Below, one piece after another: positions 8,411 through 15,520 of a DNA stretch of 64,000 bases (position 1 is the stretch's first letter; each line of letters begins with the position of its first letter). Under the pieces are notes generated by a model, which worked only from the letters and a program-made list of their open reading frames with translations, made no database searches and was not told the DNA's origin. A program made the translations under genes and the position numbers. The stretch comes from UBA2241 sp963777895 (GTDB taxonomy: Bacteria > Actinomycetota > Thermoleophilia > UBA2241). The stretch spans positions 186,001 to 250,000 of the forward strand of contig CAVZSF010000002.1 of NCBI GenBank assembly GCA_963777895.1, in the 5' to 3' direction.

Positions 8411-9038
8411 GCGGCTGCGGTCGGTGTTGTCCGTTCGGCCCTCCCTTCGTTGGCGCGATCAGTGCGACCACCCGGATTGTCTTCCGACTCGCGTCCTTCC
8501 GACAACCCGGCCCGCGCAGCGCTGTGGCGCGAAGGGCCATGCGACGGTCATCGTACCAAGTGACCGTCGCCGTCGGGGGCTCTGAATCCTTCCTACTCAG
8601 GCAAAACATGACCCCATCTCAAGATGCATAGGAAGCTACCCTCAAGCGTTGGTTGAGCCCCCGCCTCTTGTCGTGCTTCAGGGTGGCATCGCGGACCGGT
8701 CGTGACAGCCGAGGAGCGTGCCTGCGGGCGTGAAGTCTCAAGTAGCACTTGAGGCAAGTCTCGCTTCTTGCCGAACCCTACGAACCCGGCAGTGAAGGGC
8801 CTGGTTTATGCACACATGACGGCTTGCCAGCTCGTTCGGCATCCGTTTGAATGCCGCACCGAACGTACAACAGCGACGTCCAGCTGGCGTCCCCACACGT
8901 TCGTCTCCCTCGTCTTTTCGTCAGGACCGGCGATGCCGGCCCGTGGGCGACGTGTGCGGGTACGCGCCGGACATCGCGAGCAGCTCCCCGGCACAGGCGT
9001 GCCCGCTGCCGAGGGGGAGACCGTGTCGGAAGGACGAC
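8411..9038 (+). other. 628-nt non-coding stretch with hairpins upstream of the secreted transglycosylase-like gene
   Basis: No convincing gene lies here. The segment nearest the gene is less GC-rich than its surroundings and contains structured elements on the plus strand. CTCAAGT/ACTTGAG is a perfect 7-bp stem with a 3-nt loop (8737-8753). GCAAG/CTTGC follows directly (8754-8771). A nested GTTC..GAAC / GGCAT..ATGCC hairpin is at 8834-8864. This could be a long structured 5' leader. I cannot match it to a known riboswitch class. Confidence 0.4.
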
Positions 9039-9653
9039 GTGACGAGGACAGGACGGACGATACTCGTGCTGGCGCTGCTCGCTGTCGTGGCGACGACCCT
9101 CGGCGTGACGGCAGCAACGGCGAACGCCTCCACGCTTGCTTCGCAACTGCGCACCAGCCAGACGCACCTCGCCCAGGCCAAGCGTGAGTATGCGCGATCG
9201 CTGACGGTGCTCACCACGGCGCTGAAGAGCGAACGGCGCGGACTCGTGTCGGTCGGGCAAGAGATGGAGAAGGCGCGCCACGCGCTCCGGTTCTGGCAGA
9301 CAGTGGTCGCCGGCCTGCTGGCGCGCCAGGATCGCCAGCAAGAGGCCGCGCGGGCCGATTCGCCGGCTGCCTGGAGAACGCTGATCACGCAGGCGGCACG
9401 GCAGAACGGCGTCAGCGCCGACGGCATGTACCGGCTCATGATGATGGAGTCCGGGGGGCGGGCGAGGGTCGTCGGCGCGGGTACCTTCTATGGTCTGTAC
9501 CAGTACTCGCTCCGGACGTGGCGCGGCAGCTGGAACCCCTGGCGCGGCGCAAGCGTCTTCGACGGCGCCGCGCAGATCAAGGCGACGGCGGTGGCGGTAC
9601 GGCGCGGCATGGGCCGGTCCTTGTGGGCCAGCACCTACAGCGCCGCCTTCTGA
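9039..9653 (+). CDS. Secreted lytic-transglycosylase-like cell-wall protein
   Basis: The 204-residue product starts at GTG 9039 behind GGAAGGA (9028-9034). Residues 1-31 form a signal peptide (RTGR, hydrophobic core, ATANAS). Residues about 32-105 are an Ala/Leu/Lys/Arg-rich likely coiled coil. The C-terminal part (about 118-204) is an SLT/goose-lysozyme-like fold, with the catalytic-type glutamate E137 in MMMESGGRARVVGAG and the motif YGLYQYS. Such proteins cleave peptidoglycan glycan strands outside the cell. The domain is short, so activity is inferred. The long structured leader upstream hints at post-transcriptional control. Confidence 0.75.
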   Translation: MTRTGRTILVLALLAVVATTLGVTAATANASTLASQLRTSQTHLAQAKREYARSLTVLTTALKSERRGLVSVGQEMEKARHALRFWQTVVAGLLARQDRQQEAARADSPAAWRTLITQAARQNGVSADGMYRLMMMESGGRARVVGAGTFYGLYQYSLRTWRGSWNPWRGASVFDGAAQIKATAVAVRRGMGRSLWASTYSAAF

Positions 9654-9668
9654 CGCACGAGGCGGCTG

Positions 9669-9731
9669 GGTCTGACGCGGCGACTGGGCGGCCGCGGTCT
9701 GACCCGGCGCACGACGCGGCCGAGGTCTGAC
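9669..9731 (+). repeat. Three imperfect direct repeats after the transglycosylase gene
   Basis: GGTCTGAC occurs at 9669-9676, 9696-9703 and 9724-9731, each followed by a C/G-rich variant of CGGCG. The period is 27-28 nt. They lie between the stop codon and the terminator hairpin. No function is evident. Confidence 0.5.
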
Positions 9732-9732
9732 A

Positions 9733-9773
9733 CGGCGGCGGGGCGGGAGTCACTGACTCCCGCCCCGCCGCCG
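9733..9773. terminator. Long perfect hairpin terminator
   Basis: Two 20-nt arms (9733-9752 and 9754-9773) are exact reverse complements around one base, giving a very stable GC stem with GACT/AGTC near the tip. It lies between the transglycosylase gene and the oppositely oriented tRNA gene, so it probably terminates in both directions. There is no good U tract. Confidence 0.75.
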
Positions 9774-9810
9774 TTCAACGCCTCGGCCGTCACCGGCCGC
9801 TCCCTGCTAC

Positions 9811-9897
9811 TGGTGGCCCGAGGGGGATTCGAACCCCCAAGCCCTCTCGGGCGGGCGATTTTGAGTCGCCTGCGTCTGCCAGTTCCGCCATCGGGCC
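9811..9897 (-). tRNA. tRNA-Leu (CAA)
   Basis: Read on the minus strand, the acceptor GGCCCGA pairs with TCGGGCC. The anticodon stem GGCGA/TCGCC encloses the loop CTCAAAA, giving anticodon CAA (leucine, TTG codons). A long class II variable arm of about 15 nt follows, then GGGGG-TTCGAAT-CCCCC as T arm. The 3' CCA is encoded (9811-9813). The length is 87 nt. Its 5' end lies 7 nt from a minus-strand -10 box. Confidence 0.95.
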
Positions 9898-9904
9898 TGC
9901 GCGC

Positions 9905-9910
9905 ATTGTA
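9905..9910 (-). promoter_or_regulatory. -10 box of the tRNA-Leu promoter
   Basis: TACAAT on the minus strand ends 7 nt before the mature 5' end of the tRNA. The -35 region at the usual distance is GC-rich and not recognisable. Confidence 0.45.
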
Positions 9911-10016
9911 TCGGCCCGGCGGAGGTGGCGGGATGCGTCCGCCCTCAGTGTGCGGCGGACCCGCATGAGCAGCGAGCTCTGACCAGCCCGCGCTTTCGGC
10001 GTTTGCGTCCCCCCGG

Positions 10017-10787
10017 TCAGCCTGCCAGCGTGGCCGAAAAGACCTGCCAGGCGAGCAGCGCCTTTGCGGTGGCGCTCAGCAGGATGTAGACCTTCTCCCC
10101 GAAGAGGTAGTCGCGCCAGGGTCCGACCTTCTTGTACTGGAGCACCATATTGACCGCGAAGACGTTGAAGAACACGAACAGCGACACGATGATGCCGTAC
10201 ACGAAGGTCGGTGGGGCCGGCCCGTCGAGCTTGGGGCTCCAGACGTAGATGGCGATGGCCACCCACGGGACGATCCCGGCGAAGCAGCCGAACCAGAAGG
10301 ATAGCCAGCTGGGCCTGCCGGGCGTCTCGTACTTCTCCATCAGCAGGCCGAAGAAGATCATGCTCGCGTTCGCGGCCAGGATGGCCAGAAGAGCCGCGAC
10401 GTCCGAGATGCCGCAGATCATCGCGATGAGGGCGATCATCAGGGACGAGCTCACCGAGTACTCGATCCAGCGGCCGTAGTTGCGGTCCTGGCGCAGGTTA
10501 CGCGTGTACCAGCCGAAGACGCCGGGCGAGGCGATGACGAGGAGAGCCAATGCCGAGATCGCCATGAAGGCGAAGACGCCCCATCCCAGGGGCACGTCGA
10601 AGAGCTTGGTGATGGCCTCCGGCTCGGTGCCGGGAGGGCCGGTCATGAAGGTCCCCGTGACGGGGAGGCTGAAGTCGTTGGCCAGCAGCGCGATGACGGC
10701 GGCCTGTGCGGCGAGGGCGAGGCCCACCACGATGTTCCACCAGCGCAGGCGGGGGAAGCGTCGTTCGAGGGCGATGTCTTCTGGCAT
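10017..10787 (-). CDS. Heliorhodopsin
   Basis: Seven-helix retinal protein of 256 residues. It has the distinctive heliorhodopsin segments: RWIEYSVSSSLM in helix C, where E109 is the expected Schiff-base counterion; NASMIFFGLLMEKYE; GCFAGIVPWVAI; SLFVFFNVFAVNMVLQYK; and GEKVYILLSATAKALLAWQV in helix G, where K242 is the retinal-binding lysine. E109 and K242 fall almost exactly at the positions known from characterised members (about 107 and 241). Heliorhodopsins are inverted in the membrane and generally not ion pumps; light sensing or regulation is suspected. ATG 10787 has GGAAGGA upstream. It is monocistronic and divergent from the ACP cluster. Confidence 0.95.
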   Translation of the reverse strand: MPEDIALERRFPRLRWWNIVVGLALAAQAAVIALLANDFSLPVTGTFMTGPPGTEPEAITKLFDVPLGWGVFAFMAISALALLVIASPGVFGWYTRNLRQDRNYGRWIEYSVSSSLMIALIAMICGISDVAALLAILAANASMIFFGLLMEKYETPGRPSWLSFWFGCFAGIVPWVAIAIYVWSPKLDGPAPPTFVYGIIVSLFVFFNVFAVNMVLQYKKVGPWRDYLFGEKVYILLSATAKALLAWQVFSATLAG

Positions 10788-10833
10788 GGGTCGTCCTTCC
10801 TCTTGGGGGCGTGAACGGCAGCAGCGTTATGCC

Positions 10834-10856
10834 CACGTCCTAACCCGCACGTCCTA
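10834..10856 (-). promoter_or_regulatory. Direct-repeat operator candidate upstream of the heliorhodopsin gene
   Basis: The 9-mer CACGTCCTA (plus strand) occurs at 10834-10842 and 10848-10856, period 14. The pair lies 47-69 nt upstream of the heliorhodopsin ATG, next to a possible minus-strand -10 (CATAAC, 10831-10826). Tandem sites here could bind an activator or repressor. No binding protein can be assigned. Confidence 0.4.
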
Positions 10857-10947
10857 GGCTGCTGCGAGCCGCCGCCGGCGGCCTTCGGAGGGCCTAACGC
10901 GCTCGCGCCACGCGCGGGCGCGAGTCGCATCGGCCCGAAGCTGGTCG

Positions 10948-10953
10948 TACACT
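10948..10953 (+). promoter_or_regulatory. -10 box upstream of the acyl carrier protein gene
   Basis: TACACT, the same hexamer seen upstream of rnpB and several other genes here, lies 59 nt before the ATG at 11012. It is the likely promoter for the Dlt-like cluster. No clear -35 is seen. Confidence 0.4.
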
Positions 10954-11011
10954 TACGCCTCGGTCAGACTACGCGGTCGGGCACGCCACGACCTGAGACA
11001 GGAGACGAAGC

Positions 11012-11257
11012 ATGAGCGACGGCGCCACGATCCTCGAGTTCATCCGCGAGGAGGCCGACCTCGAGGACGGCGAGGTCGACGAGAACACCTCGCTCTTCCG
11101 CGACCAGCTGCTCGACTCGATGAACCTCACCAGCCTCATCGCCTTCCTCGAGGAGGAGTTCGAGATCAAAGTCAAGCCCATGGACATCGTGTACGAGAAC
11201 CTGGACTCGGTGAACCACATGCTCGCCTACATCGCGCGCAAGAGGGCCGAGGCCTGA
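11012..11257 (+). CDS. Acyl carrier protein (DltC-like)
   Basis: The 81-residue acidic carrier protein has the phosphopantetheine attachment serine S36 in LLDSMNLTSLI. The following helix, EEEFEIKVKPMDI, is typical of ACP/DltC proteins. It would carry an activated acyl or aminoacyl group as a thioester in the cytoplasm. It is the first gene of the cluster and is followed by a DltX-like micropeptide, an ANL ligase, SGNH and MBOAT proteins. This context argues for a dedicated envelope-modification carrier rather than the fatty-acid-synthesis ACP. SD-like AGGAGACGAAG precedes ATG 11012. Confidence 0.88.
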   Translation: MSDGATILEFIREEADLEDGEVDENTSLFRDQLLDSMNLTSLIAFLEEEFEIKVKPMDIVYENLDSVNHMLAYIARKRAEA

Positions 11258-11373
11258 CCGGCGCCTCCGAAAGACCGGCGGGCGCGGACCCGGGCAAGGA
11301 CCCGGCTCGGCCCGCCCACGGACCGGACGAGCCTCAGGGCGACGCCGCGGAACTTCCGCGGCCGGACGAAGCC

Positions 11374-11529
11374 GTGGCGGCCGGTCCCGGCCGCCGCTCA
11401 GCCGGCTACCTCCTCTACGGGCTGGGACTGAGCCTGCAGGTCTTCTTGTGGTTCCTGTTGTTCCTCGCCATCGTCATCGCGGTCGCCGTGGGCGGTCAGC
11501 TCACCGAGTTCCGCTATGTCGGCTTCTGA
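11374..11529 (+). CDS. DltX-like membrane micropeptide
   Basis: This 51-codon ORF starts at GTG 11374 and ends at TGA 11527. It holds a single transmembrane helix (LYGLGLSLQVFLWFLLFLAI and following) and finishes with the short motif EFRYVGF. DltX proteins of D-alanylation operons are also about 50 residues, with one helix and a conserved FIYNEF-like C-terminus. The position between the carrier protein and the ligase, with a 14-nt overlap of the ligase start, matches a dlt-type operon. The similarity is by pattern and context only. The upstream start is uncertain, since the frame stays open further upstream without a good start codon. Confidence 0.6.
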   Translation: MAAGPGRRSAGYLLYGLGLSLQVFLWFLLFLAIVIAVAVGGQLTEFRYVGF

Positions 11530-13135
11530 GATGCCGGTCACTCCCGCCGCAGACTCCGCCGGCGCACCCTCGCCGGGACTGATGACGGACGCGTTGCGCC
11601 GCCTCGACCACTGGGTGGACGAGCGCGGCGACGATGTCGTCCTGCTCACCCGTGGCAGGAGCTACACGTACCGTGAATTCCGCCGACGCGCCGGGATCGT
11701 CGCCACGCAGTTGCACGCCGCCGGCTCCCGGCGCGGCGACCGGGTCGCTCTCCTGCTGGAGGAATTCGACGAGTTTTTCGTTGCGGTCGTAGGCGTTTGG
11801 CTGGCCGGGGGCGTGGCCGTGCCGCTCAACACCAGCCTGCCCAAGCGCGACGTCGACTGGCTGCTCGGCAAGGCGGCGCCCAGGCACCTTGTGGTCCCCG
11901 CGACCGGTGTGAGCCCCACGCCGCCGGACGGGCCCGCGCGGCTCGTGCTCACGCACGACGACGCGGGCCTGGTGAGCGGCGTCAGGCCCGAGCCTGAGGA
12001 CGGTGGCGCGGTCGAGCCGGTCGCGACGCCGCTCGAGGCCGCCGACGGGCCGGCGCCGGTCCGAGCCGACGAGCTCGCCATGATCCTGTTCACGTCGGGG
12101 ACCACCGGCGTCCCCAAGGGCGCCCTGCAGACGCTGCGCGCGATCTCGACGAACGCCGGCTCGGTCGCCCTCAGGCTCGGCGTAGAACCGAGCGACCGCA
12201 TCTTCGTCAACACGCCGCCATACTTCACGAGCGGCATCTGTCACTTCTTCACGATGATGGCGAACGGCGCCGGCGTCGCCGGCCAGCTCGGCTTCTACTT
12301 CGGCGAGAGCCTGCTTGACGAGATGGCCGCCCTCGGCTGCACCGGCTTCGGCGGCGCGCCCGCCCATCTCGTGCGCGTCGTCGAACCCCTGGAGGAGCCG
12401 CGCGCCGGCCATCCTTTCCGGTTCTGGGTGAGCTCGGGCGACCATCTCCCGCTGCCCGTCATCGAGAAGGCGCGTCGCATCCTGCCGGGCATCCGGCTCT
12501 TCAACATCTACGGGATGACGGAGGTCTCGGGCCGGCTCTGCATCCTCTCGCCCGAGGACCTGGACAGGCGCGCCGGATCAGTGGGCCTGCCGATCGCCGA
12601 CCTGACCGTCAGGGTGTGCGGGCCGGCGGACAAGGCGGGCCTGGCCCAGGAGCTGCCGCCGGGCGAGACGGGCGAGCTCTACGTCGCCGGCTCGCTTGTG
12701 ATCCTGGGCTATCTGGACGAGCCCGAGCTCACGGCTCGCGCCATCGGTCCGCGCGGCCTTCGCACGGGCGACTTCGGCCACACCGACGCGGACGGCTACG
12801 TGTGGCTCGCCGGCCGCAAGGACGACATCATCAAGCGCGGCGGCGAGAAGGTCTCGATCGTCCACGTGCAACAGGCGCTGCTGGAGCTCGGCCGCTTCCG
12901 CGACGTCGCCGTGATCGCGGCGCCCGACGAGATCCTCGGGCACGTGCCGGTGGCGTTCGTCGTGCCCAAGGAGCCGGAGGGCTTCCGCGGCAGCCGCGTG
13001 CTGCGCGAGCTGCGCGAGACGCTGCCGTCCACCTCGCTGCCGAGCCGTATCGTGGCTGTCGACGAGATCCCGCGCACGGGTTCGGGCAAGGCGATCCGCA
13101 AGGAGCTCCACAAGCTGCTGCAGGAGGACGCGTGA
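11516..13135 (+). CDS. ANL-superfamily AMP-forming acyl/aminoacyl ligase
   Basis: Cytoplasmic adenylating enzyme of 539 residues. It has the P-loop-like LFTSGTTGVPKGALQT (about 196-211), the A5 region NIYGMTEVSGR, the A7/A8 region LRTGDFGHTDADGYVWLAGRKDDIIKRGGEKV, and the catalytic C-terminal lysine in TGSGKAIRKEL. The fold resembles class I acyl-CoA synthetases (carnitine/crotonobetaine-CoA-ligase-like) more than canonical DltA. In this operon it probably loads the neighbouring ACP. Whether the substrate is D-alanine, another amino acid or a carboxylic acid cannot be told by eye. It starts at ATG 11516 within the DltX-like ORF and overlaps the next gene by 4 nt. Confidence 0.85.
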   Translation: MSASEMPVTPAADSAGAPSPGLMTDALRRLDHWVDERGDDVVLLTRGRSYTYREFRRRAGIVATQLHAAGSRRGDRVALLLEEFDEFFVAVVGVWLAGGVAVPLNTSLPKRDVDWLLGKAAPRHLVVPATGVSPTPPDGPARLVLTHDDAGLVSGVRPEPEDGGAVEPVATPLEAADGPAPVRADELAMILFTSGTTGVPKGALQTLRAISTNAGSVALRLGVEPSDRIFVNTPPYFTSGICHFFTMMANGAGVAGQLGFYFGESLLDEMAALGCTGFGGAPAHLVRVVEPLEEPRAGHPFRFWVSSGDHLPLPVIEKARRILPGIRLFNIYGMTEVSGRLCILSPEDLDRRAGSVGLPIADLTVRVCGPADKAGLAQELPPGETGELYVAGSLVILGYLDEPELTARAIGPRGLRTGDFGHTDADGYVWLAGRKDDIIKRGGEKVSIVHVQQALLELGRFRDVAVIAAPDEILGHVPVAFVVPKEPEGFRGSRVLRELRETLPSTSLPSRIVAVDEIPRTGSGKAIRKELHKLLQEDA

Positions 13136-14274
13136 CGCCGCGGCGCGGCCGCACGGGTGAGGCCTCCGGCCTCCCCGTCGGCTTCCGCCGCGGCTTCCGC
13201 AACAAGAACCCGCTCGTTCTCATCGTCGCCGGGCTGCTGCTGCTGCCGGTCGTGTTCGGCCTCAACGCCTTCTTTGCCGACGGCTACTGGACGCGGGTAC
13301 CGCTGAAGTACTGGCTCGTCAAGCAGAGCGATGACTACACCTGGGTCTCTTGGACGGTCGGGCAGATCAAGCGGGACCCGCCCGACGTCCCAGCCGTCTA
13401 CCTCCTCGGTGGCTCGTCGGCGCGGGAGTCGATCACGAGCGGCCCTTCGCTGGCCAACCAGGTCCGCAGGATGAGCGGCACGGAGATCGAGGCGGTCGAC
13501 CTCGGCTCCATGAACCAGAACTTCGCGCAGAGCCTCACCGTCCTGGAGAACGTACCCGACACGCCGGCCGCGCTGATCGTCGGGATCAACGCGATCCGGT
13601 TCACGCGACCGGGGTGGGACAACTGGCGGCAGGCCGACGGCCGGCCGCTGCTGCTGGACAGCACCTTCGTGCGCGACTACGTGCGCGACGAGTACGGCAA
13701 GCACAAGTACACGTACACGATCATCCCCGGCATCTTCTCGTACCTGACGACCTACCTCGAGGAGCACAAGAAGGAGCTGCTCGAAGGCGAGATCCCGGAG
13801 CGCGAGTACGGGCAGCACCGCTATCACGTCTGGCAACGGAAGTCGGACGACCGCAAGCGGCAGATGGTGCGTATCTTCAACAAGAAGTGGCAGCCGGTCC
13901 TGCCCCAGTACCTGCAGGAGAACCTGGGCATGCTCGAGGAGCTGCTCGTCGAGGCGCGCCGTCGCCACATCGAGGTCATCCTGCTCGAGCTTCCGACCAA
14001 CCGCGAGATCATCGGCGACGACTTCGACTGGGCGCGGAAGCAGTATGTGCCGCCGGTGCAGGCCCTCGCCCAGGAGTACGACGTGCCGTACGTCGACTTC
14101 AACACCGAGCTTGACCTGAGGAGCAAGGACTTCTACGACCTCTCCCATCTCATCGAGCCCGGGCGCGTCATCTGGCAGACGCGGCTCGCCGAGGAGCTCG
14201 TGCGGCGTCTCGGCCTGAAGCAGCAGGGCGCGGACGCCGCGCCGACGGCCGCGACCGGGACGGCGGGCGGCTGA
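13132..14274 (+). CDS. DltD-like membrane-anchored SGNH protein (first copy)
   Basis: The 380-residue protein has one N-terminal transmembrane helix (about 25-46) and an extracytoplasmic SGNH-hydrolase-like domain. The nucleophile motif is LLGGSSARES (S95/S96), and the C-terminal acid/base pair lies in FYDLSHLIEPGRVIW (D336, H339). The spacing and the D-x-x-H close resemble DltD, which takes part in the final transfer step of teichoic-acid D-alanylation. GTG 13132 overlaps the ligase stop (GTGA), and AGGAGG precedes it. It sits directly between ligase and MBOAT genes. A role in acyl transfer outside the membrane is inferred. Confidence 0.8.
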   Translation: MTPRRGRTGEASGLPVGFRRGFRNKNPLVLIVAGLLLLPVVFGLNAFFADGYWTRVPLKYWLVKQSDDYTWVSWTVGQIKRDPPDVPAVYLLGGSSARESITSGPSLANQVRRMSGTEIEAVDLGSMNQNFAQSLTVLENVPDTPAALIVGINAIRFTRPGWDNWRQADGRPLLLDSTFVRDYVRDEYGKHKYTYTIIPGIFSYLTTYLEEHKKELLEGEIPEREYGQHRYHVWQRKSDDRKRQMVRIFNKKWQPVLPQYLQENLGMLEELLVEARRRHIEVILLELPTNREIIGDDFDWARKQYVPPVQALAQEYDVPYVDFNTELDLRSKDFYDLSHLIEPGRVIWQTRLAEELVRRLGLKQQGADAAPTAATGTAGG

Positions 14275-14275
14275 C

Positions 14276-15520
14276 GTGAGGATCTACTTCACCTGGTACC
14301 TGATCCCGGTCGTCATCGCGGCGCTGCTCGTCTTCTGGCTCGTGCTGCGCCGCGAGACCTGGCGCTTGATCTTCGCGGTCGTGTTGTCGGTCGGCGTGCT
14401 CGCCCTGCTGAACCCGATCTTCGCGGCGATCGCGCTCGGGCTCATCGCGGTCGCCTGGCAGATCGTGGAGCTGCATCGCGCCGAGCGCCTGCGCGGCGGG
14501 CGCGCCGCCCTGCTCATCACGACCATCGCCATCGTGACGCTCGCCATCGGCAAGTACGGCGAGCGCGGCGTCGCCGCGGTGTGGGGCAGCGGCGATCCCT
14601 TCGTCACGTACTTTCTTGCGCCGCTCGGCATCAGCTACTTCGTCTTCCGTCTCATGCAGTACGTGTTCGACCATCTGCGCGGCGTGATCACCGAGAACTC
14701 GCCGTTGCGCCTCGCCGCGTTCGTGATGTGGATGCCGACCTTCCCGGCGGGACCGCTGGAGACCTACCAGGGCTTCTACGAGAAGCAGAGCCGCGGCTTC
14801 GACCGGACGCTCTTCTACGAGGGCCTGCGGCGTATCGCGATGGGCTACTTCAAGAAGGTGTTCGTCGTCGATTTCGTCATCGCCATCTTCTTCAAGGACG
14901 TGATCACCACGATGGCGCGGCCCGGCTTCAGCGCCGCCGATGTGAACCCCTGGTATCCGCTGATCTACGTGATCCTCGTCTTCATCCGGGCCTACTTCGA
15001 CCTGTCGGCCTACACCGATCTGGCGATCGGGTTCTCGCGCCTCTTCGGTTTCCGCATCATGGAGAACTTCCACCTGCCCTTCCTCAAGAAGAACCTCTCC
15101 GAGTTCTGGCGCGGCTGGCACATCTCGCTGTCGAGCTGGTGCCGCAACAACGTCTACTTCCCGGTCTTCGGTATGACGCGCAAGCCCTGGCTCGGCCTGT
15201 ACGCGAGCATGCTCACCATGGGCCTCTGGCACTACGTCAGCCCGAACTGGGTGTTCTGGGGTCTGTGGCATGGCACCGGGCTGGTGGTCGTGTCGCGGTG
15301 GGAGCGCTGGAAGAAGGCGAGGAAGAAGGCCAGGAAGAAGGCCGGGAAGCCGGCCGTTGCGGCGTACGAGCCCTGGGTCAGGTGGCTCGGCTACCCGACG
15401 ACCTTCATGTACGCCGCCTTCGGCTACGCATTCGTCGGCACGTCGACCCTGCGCCACGCGCTCAAGCTCATCGTGCTCGCGCTTGAGGCTCCGCTGAAGT
15501 GGCTCGGCGTGCTCGGCTGA
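14276..15520 (+). CDS. MBOAT-family acyltransferase (DltB/AlgI-like)
   Basis: Polytopic membrane O-acyltransferase of 414 residues. It shows MBOAT hallmarks: PTFPAGPLETYQGF, YFDLSAYTDLAIGFSRLFGF, LSEFWRGWHISLSSW, and the conserved histidines H319 (GLWHYVSP) and H332 (GLWHGTG), the second being the catalytic position. In Dlt systems DltB accepts the group from the carrier protein and passes it across the membrane. A Lys/Ala-rich loop (KKARKKARKKAGK, about 344-356) is an unusual cytoplasmic insertion. GTG 14276 directly follows the first SGNH gene. The next SGNH gene starts inside its end. Confidence 0.9.
   Translation: MRIYFTWYLIPVVIAALLVFWLVLRRETWRLIFAVVLSVGVLALLNPIFAAIALGLIAVAWQIVELHRAERLRGGRAALLITTIAIVTLAIGKYGERGVAAVWGSGDPFVTYFLAPLGISYFVFRLMQYVFDHLRGVITENSPLRLAAFVMWMPTFPAGPLETYQGFYEKQSRGFDRTLFYEGLRRIAMGYFKKVFVVDFVIAIFFKDVITTMARPGFSAADVNPWYPLIYVILVFIRAYFDLSAYTDLAIGFSRLFGFRIMENFHLPFLKKNLSEFWRGWHISLSSWCRNNVYFPVFGMTRKPWLGLYASMLTMGLWHYVSPNWVFWGLWHGTGLVVVSRWERWKKARKKARKKAGKPAVAAYEPWVRWLGYPTTFMYAAFGYAFVGTSTLRHALKLIVLALEAPLKWLGVLG

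Noticed and set aside
8771..8800. CGAACCCGGCAG upstream of the transglycosylase-like gene, resembling the 3' block of the ydaO/c-di-AMP riboswitch.
   Set aside because: The other conserved blocks (GGGGGACCCA-type and GGGGTGAATC-type) are absent upstream, so I do not call a riboswitch.
9669..9731. Three GGTCTGAC repeats considered as attachment site or mobile-element scar beside a tRNA gene.
   Set aside because: They do not match the tRNA 3' end, no integrase is nearby, and they are only 8 nt identical.
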